51,556 nt of DNA from contig DCIM01000012.1 of assembly GCA_002316005.1 (NCBI GenBank), positions 1-51,556 of the forward strand, written 5' to 3'. The stretch is from Prevotellaceae bacterium UBA1726 (GTDB taxonomy: Bacteria > Bacteroidota > Bacteroidia > Bacteroidales > Bacteroidaceae). The translations under genes and the position numbers were made by a program. Under the pieces are notes generated by a model, which was not told the DNA's origin, did not search any database, and was given only the letters and a program-made list of their open reading frames with translations. How positions within the stretch are numbered: position 1 is the stretch's first letter; each line of letters starts with the position of its first letter. Shown in pieces: positions 49,160 through 51,556 of the stretch.

Positions 49160-49361
49160 GCCCCTTTCCCCCGCTTCGCTTCCCCTTTCCCCTTCGAATT
49201 CTCTGCGGGGCAAGGGGCGTGAATAGTAAAGCAAAAAATATAATTAAGGACAAAAATATAGCCGCCTCATTATTGAGGCGGCTTATTTAATGGATTTTAG
49301 TAACTACTCCCCTTGCCACGCAGAGAATTCGAAGGGGAAAGGGGTTGGGGGAAAGGGGCCG
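49160..49361. repeat. Facing G-rich repeats with a terminator and a G-quadruplex motif
   Basis: CCCCTTTCCCCCGCTTCGCT (from 49162) and CCTTCGAATTCTCTGCGGGG (near 49191) face CGCAGAGAATTCGAAGGGG (near 49320). The right copy ends with four G-runs (GGGGAAAGGGGTTGGGGG then AAAGGGG, about 49334-49358). The pyrH terminator lies between. Confidence 0.7.
49261..49290 (+). terminator. pyrH terminator
   Basis: GCCGCCTCA (49261-49269), loop TTAT, TGAGGCGGC (49274-49282), followed by a weak T-rich tail. Confidence 0.75.
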
Positions 49362-49628
49362 TTAGTTGACCTCCTCAAACTCCACATACTCTCCCTCGTC
49401 CTGAGGGATGATTTTCTTCTTCTGGGTTGGTTGGGCGTTTGGCTGACTGTAGTCGGATGACTGACTATAACCTCCCTGACTGCCAAAACCATCTGCATTG
49501 TTCGTATTCGTTGGCTTCGCCTTACGGAACAATGACAGTACATTGCTTACAAGAGCAAAGATGAAGAACAGTGCCACCAAAAAGGCGACAAGTATGAATC
49601 CTAAGAAAAATTTCAGTAATGTGAACAT
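49362..49628 (-). CDS. DUF4834-type small membrane protein
   Basis: 88 residues: an N-terminal membrane helix (LLKFFLGFILVAFLVALFFIF), a Q/S/N-rich linker and an acidic tail (IIPQDEGEYVEFEEVN). This resembles the small protein usually found next to pssA and psd in Bacteroidales. Likely the third gene of psd-pssA-49362. Function unknown. Confidence 0.75.
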   Translation of the reverse strand: MFTLLKFFLGFILVAFLVALFFIFALVSNVLSLFRKAKPTNTNNADGFGSQGGYSQSSDYSQPNAQPTQKKKIIPQDEGEYVEFEEVN

Positions 49629-49653
49629 TGTGTCTATTCTATTTTATTTGTGC

Positions 49654-50373
49654 TTATTTCTTTTTGCAGCACATAATAATAGATAACAAAATGTATGCCA
49701 AAATGCATGGGGCGAATGTTCGATATGGATTTCCTGTTGCCCAGAATATTGCCAATGTGGCGAAACATACCACAATAATGCCATATTTGAACAGATTTCC
49801 AGGTTCTTTCAATCCCTTATGCTTGAACTTCAACGCAAACATTGGCAGTTCGCAGATAAGGATATAGCAACTACAGAAAATCAGGAGGATGATAAGTACG
49901 AAAGCGTATGGGATATTCTCCACGAACTCACCGAAACCTACAACGAGCGAACCCCAGAAGAGTGCATTTGCTGGTGTTGGCAATCCGATGAACGAATCAC
50001 TCTGGCGTGTATCGAGATTGAACTTTGCCAGACGCAATGCCGAGAAAGCTGCAATGAGGAATGCGAGGAATGGGATGACCTTTACCACGCAACCCAAAGC
50101 TGCAGGATAGTCGAGCATCTGGAGTTCATAGAAAACGATTGCAGCTGGTGCAAAACCAAAAGTGGTATTGTCGGCAAGCGAATCCAGTTCCTTACCTATT
50201 GGCGACGATACACCCAAAGCACGAGCTGACAATCCGTCACCGAAATCGAAAGCAGCACCAATGATGATGAAGAGCAATGCCATCTCTGGCTTACCCATGA
50301 AAGCAAACCATGTTGCGATGCAGCCAGAAATAAGGTTGCACGAAGTAATGATGTTTGGAATCCAACTTTTCAT
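49654..50373 (-). CDS. pssA: CDP-diacylglycerol--serine O-phosphatidyltransferase
   Basis: 239 residues, integral membrane. The CDP-alcohol phosphotransferase motif D-G-x2-A-R-x8-G-x3-D-x3-D is seen in DGLSARALGVSSPIGKELDS with the following LAD. It makes phosphatidylserine from CDP-diacylglycerol and serine, which the upstream psd product decarboxylates to phosphatidylethanolamine. Confidence 0.95.
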   Translation of the reverse strand: MKSWIPNIITSCNLISGCIATWFAFMGKPEMALLFIIIGAAFDFGDGLSARALGVSSPIGKELDSLADNTTFGFAPAAIVFYELQMLDYPAALGCVVKVIPFLAFLIAAFSALRLAKFNLDTRQSDSFIGLPTPANALFWGSLVVGFGEFVENIPYAFVLIILLIFCSCYILICELPMFALKFKHKGLKEPGNLFKYGIIVVCFATLAIFWATGNPYRTFAPCILAYILLSIIMCCKKK

Positions 50374-50420
50374 CTTATAAATTCTTTAATCAATTACAAT
50401 TAGAATCTGCATTTCCTCCT

Positions 50421-50470
50421 TAATTCGGGGGGTATCCAACATCCCTCACTTTGGGAGGGCTTGGGTGGCC
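50421..50470. repeat. G-rich hairpin repeat between psd and pssA
   Basis: CATCCCTCACTTTGGGAGGG followed by CTTGGGTGGCCC, placed just after the psd stop (50476 on the minus strand). Confidence 0.45.
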
Positions 50471-50475
50471 CTTAC

Positions 50476-51177
50476 CTACTTCAACTTCGCCACTATCGTC
50501 TGGTCACCAGTAGTGCTCTGCCCCATCTTCACGCAGATCTCTGTGCCGAGAGGGAGGAACAAGTCAACACGACTACCAAACTTGATGAATCCCAAGTGTT
50601 CGTCAATGAAGCAGTCGTCCTCAGCTTTTGCGTAAGTCACAATGCGACGTGCTACGGCTCCGGCAATCTGACGGCACAGAATCTTCTGCCCGTTCTCTGC
50701 CTCGATGAGCACATCAGCATGTTCGTTCTCGGCTGCTGCCTTTGGTAACCATGCCTTGTGGAAGTCGCCATCGAAATGATGAACCTCCAACACCTTTCCG
50801 TCAACAGGGAACCAGTTAGCGTGGACATTGAAAAGGCTCATGAAGATACTTACCATGATACGGCGCTCGTGGAAATACTGTGTCTCCTCCACTTCCTCTA
50901 TCACAACAACCTTTCCATCGGCTGGGGCTACAACGATATTTTCGGTATCCTCAAGTGGAAAACGGCGTATTGGACAACGGAAGAAGTTTACGACAATAGC
51001 GTAAACCGAACCGAAGATGACCATGAAAATCCAGAAGGCTATATGTGAACTGAAACAGCGCCAAAGTAAAAGACCTACGGCAGCAATGACAATACCGCTC
51101 CAAAGGAGCGTGTCAGTACCTTCGCGGTGAATGCGAATCTTTTTCAGTCTCTTTAATTTTTCTATTCTTTTAGACAT
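50476..51177 (-). CDS. psd: Phosphatidylserine decarboxylase proenzyme
   Basis: 233 residues of the short Psd type: a membrane hairpin near 25-60 (LLWSGIVIAAVGLLLWRCFS), the catalytic core with VVAPADGKVVVIEEVEE and FMSLFNVHANWFPVDG, and the self-cleavage site in IKFGSRVDLFLP, where the serine becomes the pyruvoyl group. It catalyses the last step to phosphatidylethanolamine. Confidence 0.95.
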   Translation of the reverse strand: MSKRIEKLKRLKKIRIHREGTDTLLWSGIVIAAVGLLLWRCFSSHIAFWIFMVIFGSVYAIVVNFFRCPIRRFPLEDTENIVVAPADGKVVVIEEVEETQYFHERRIMVSIFMSLFNVHANWFPVDGKVLEVHHFDGDFHKAWLPKAAAENEHADVLIEAENGQKILCRQIAGAVARRIVTYAKAEDDCFIDEHLGFIKFGSRVDLFLPLGTEICVKMGQSTTGDQTIVAKLK

Positions 51178-51241
51178 TGATTATTCCCTTTATTGAGGTG
51201 CAGTCATAGATTGAATAGGCCGACTACACTTATTTGCTTTG

Positions 51242-51249
51242 CAAAGGTA
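51242..51249 (-). promoter_or_regulatory. Probable -7 element of the psd operon
   Basis: TACCTTTG on the minus strand (51249-51242); no good TTTG at -33. Confidence 0.45.
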
Positions 51250-51289
51250 ATTAATATTTTTGAAAATAGCGAAGTTTTTGCACGAAAGT

Positions 51290-51321
51290 TTTGATATTCT
51301 AAATAAAAAATCGTAACTTCG
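51290..51321 (+). promoter_or_regulatory. Probable dnaE promoter
   Basis: TTTG (51290-51293), 20 nt, TAACTTCG (51314-51321), one mismatch from the -7 consensus. Confidence 0.5.
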
Positions 51322-51374
51322 CACATGGAATTTTCCAAAATAAAGCCCTAAATTAGTAAAATACCTATAATAAT

Positions 51375-51556
51375 ATGCAGGATTTCATTCATCTACATGT
51401 ACACACATACTATTCAATCCTCGATGGACAGTCGCCAATAAACAAAATCGTTGACAAGGCTGTTGCCAATGGCATGCGAGGAATGGCCATCACCGACCAT
51501 GGAAACATGTTCGGCGTGAAGGACCTTTTCGACTATTGCAACAAGATAAATGGTGG
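51375..51556 (+). CDS. dnaE: DNA polymerase III alpha subunit, N-terminal part (cut by the window end)
   Basis: The first ~60 residues, MQDFIHLHVHTYYSILDGQS followed by KIVDKAVANGMRGMAITDHG, are the PHP domain start typical of DnaE (HxHxxxSxLDG and TDHG metal-site histidines). The gene continues beyond the window. Divergent from psd. Confidence 0.93.
   Translation, partial: MQDFIHLHVHTYYSILDGQSPINKIVDKAVANGMRGMAITDHGNMFGVKDLFDYCNKING

Overview
The window looks like chromosomal DNA from a Bacteroidales bacterium, most likely a Prevotella-type member. The evidence is the repeated Bacteroidetes promoter pattern (TTTG, about 20 nt, TAnnTTTG), the absence of Shine-Dalgarno sequences, a Phe/Tyr operon made of prephenate dehydratase, aminotransferase, DAHP synthase-chorismate mutase and prephenate dehydrogenase, a KorABCD-type 2-oxoacid:ferredoxin oxidoreductase, and a secreted protein ending in a Prevotella-like sorting tail. 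No complete mobile element or rRNA is present.

Layout. 1-3.7 kb is accessory: a cut AraC regulator, a small transposon-like element that rewrote the end of a flavin reductase gene, two divergent gene remnants meeting at one junction, and an AT-rich AbiH phage-defence gene. 3.5-8.0 kb holds a PiT phosphate transporter with a 33-residue membrane ORF before it, convergent with a two-component system. 8.2-21.5 kb holds a DMT exporter, a GH43 lipoprotein, thrS-infC-rpmI-rplT, small RNA genes, a TPR/AraC regulator, a GH3 beta-glucosidase, rmuC and a second sigma-70 factor. 22-28.5 kb holds the kor operon, folD and ffh, interrupted by two cassettes encoding four-helix-bundle proteins. 29-35 kb is the aromatic amino acid operon, controlled by an attenuator with a Phe/Tyr-rich leader peptide. 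35-45 kb holds envelope proteins, GH8 and GH16 enzymes, tRNA-Lys, a LOG protein, a permease and tdk. 45-51.5 kb is housekeeping: rsmI, tadA, yraN, birA, pyrH, pssA, psd and the start of dnaE.

The most unusual property is the intergenic DNA. At least six short repeat families occupy gaps, often exactly at stop codons inside operons. One is a hairpin followed by tandem 7-bp units; it occurs alone and, in inverted pairs, around each of the two four-helix-bundle genes (hairpin-heptads-gene-heptads-hairpin). Heptads of this kind also lie in frame inside a response regulator and an aminotransferase. A G-rich hairpin family, a 22-bp palindromic unit at two loci, a 35-bp minisatellite and several long inverted repeats add to this. 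Three intergenic transcription units (two upstream of thrS, one upstream of a GH8 gene) share a promoter, a U-rich linker and a terminator stem capped by the same GUGA tetraloop, and look like a paralogous small-RNA family.

All assignments come from reading the sequence and from knowledge of families; no database search was run.
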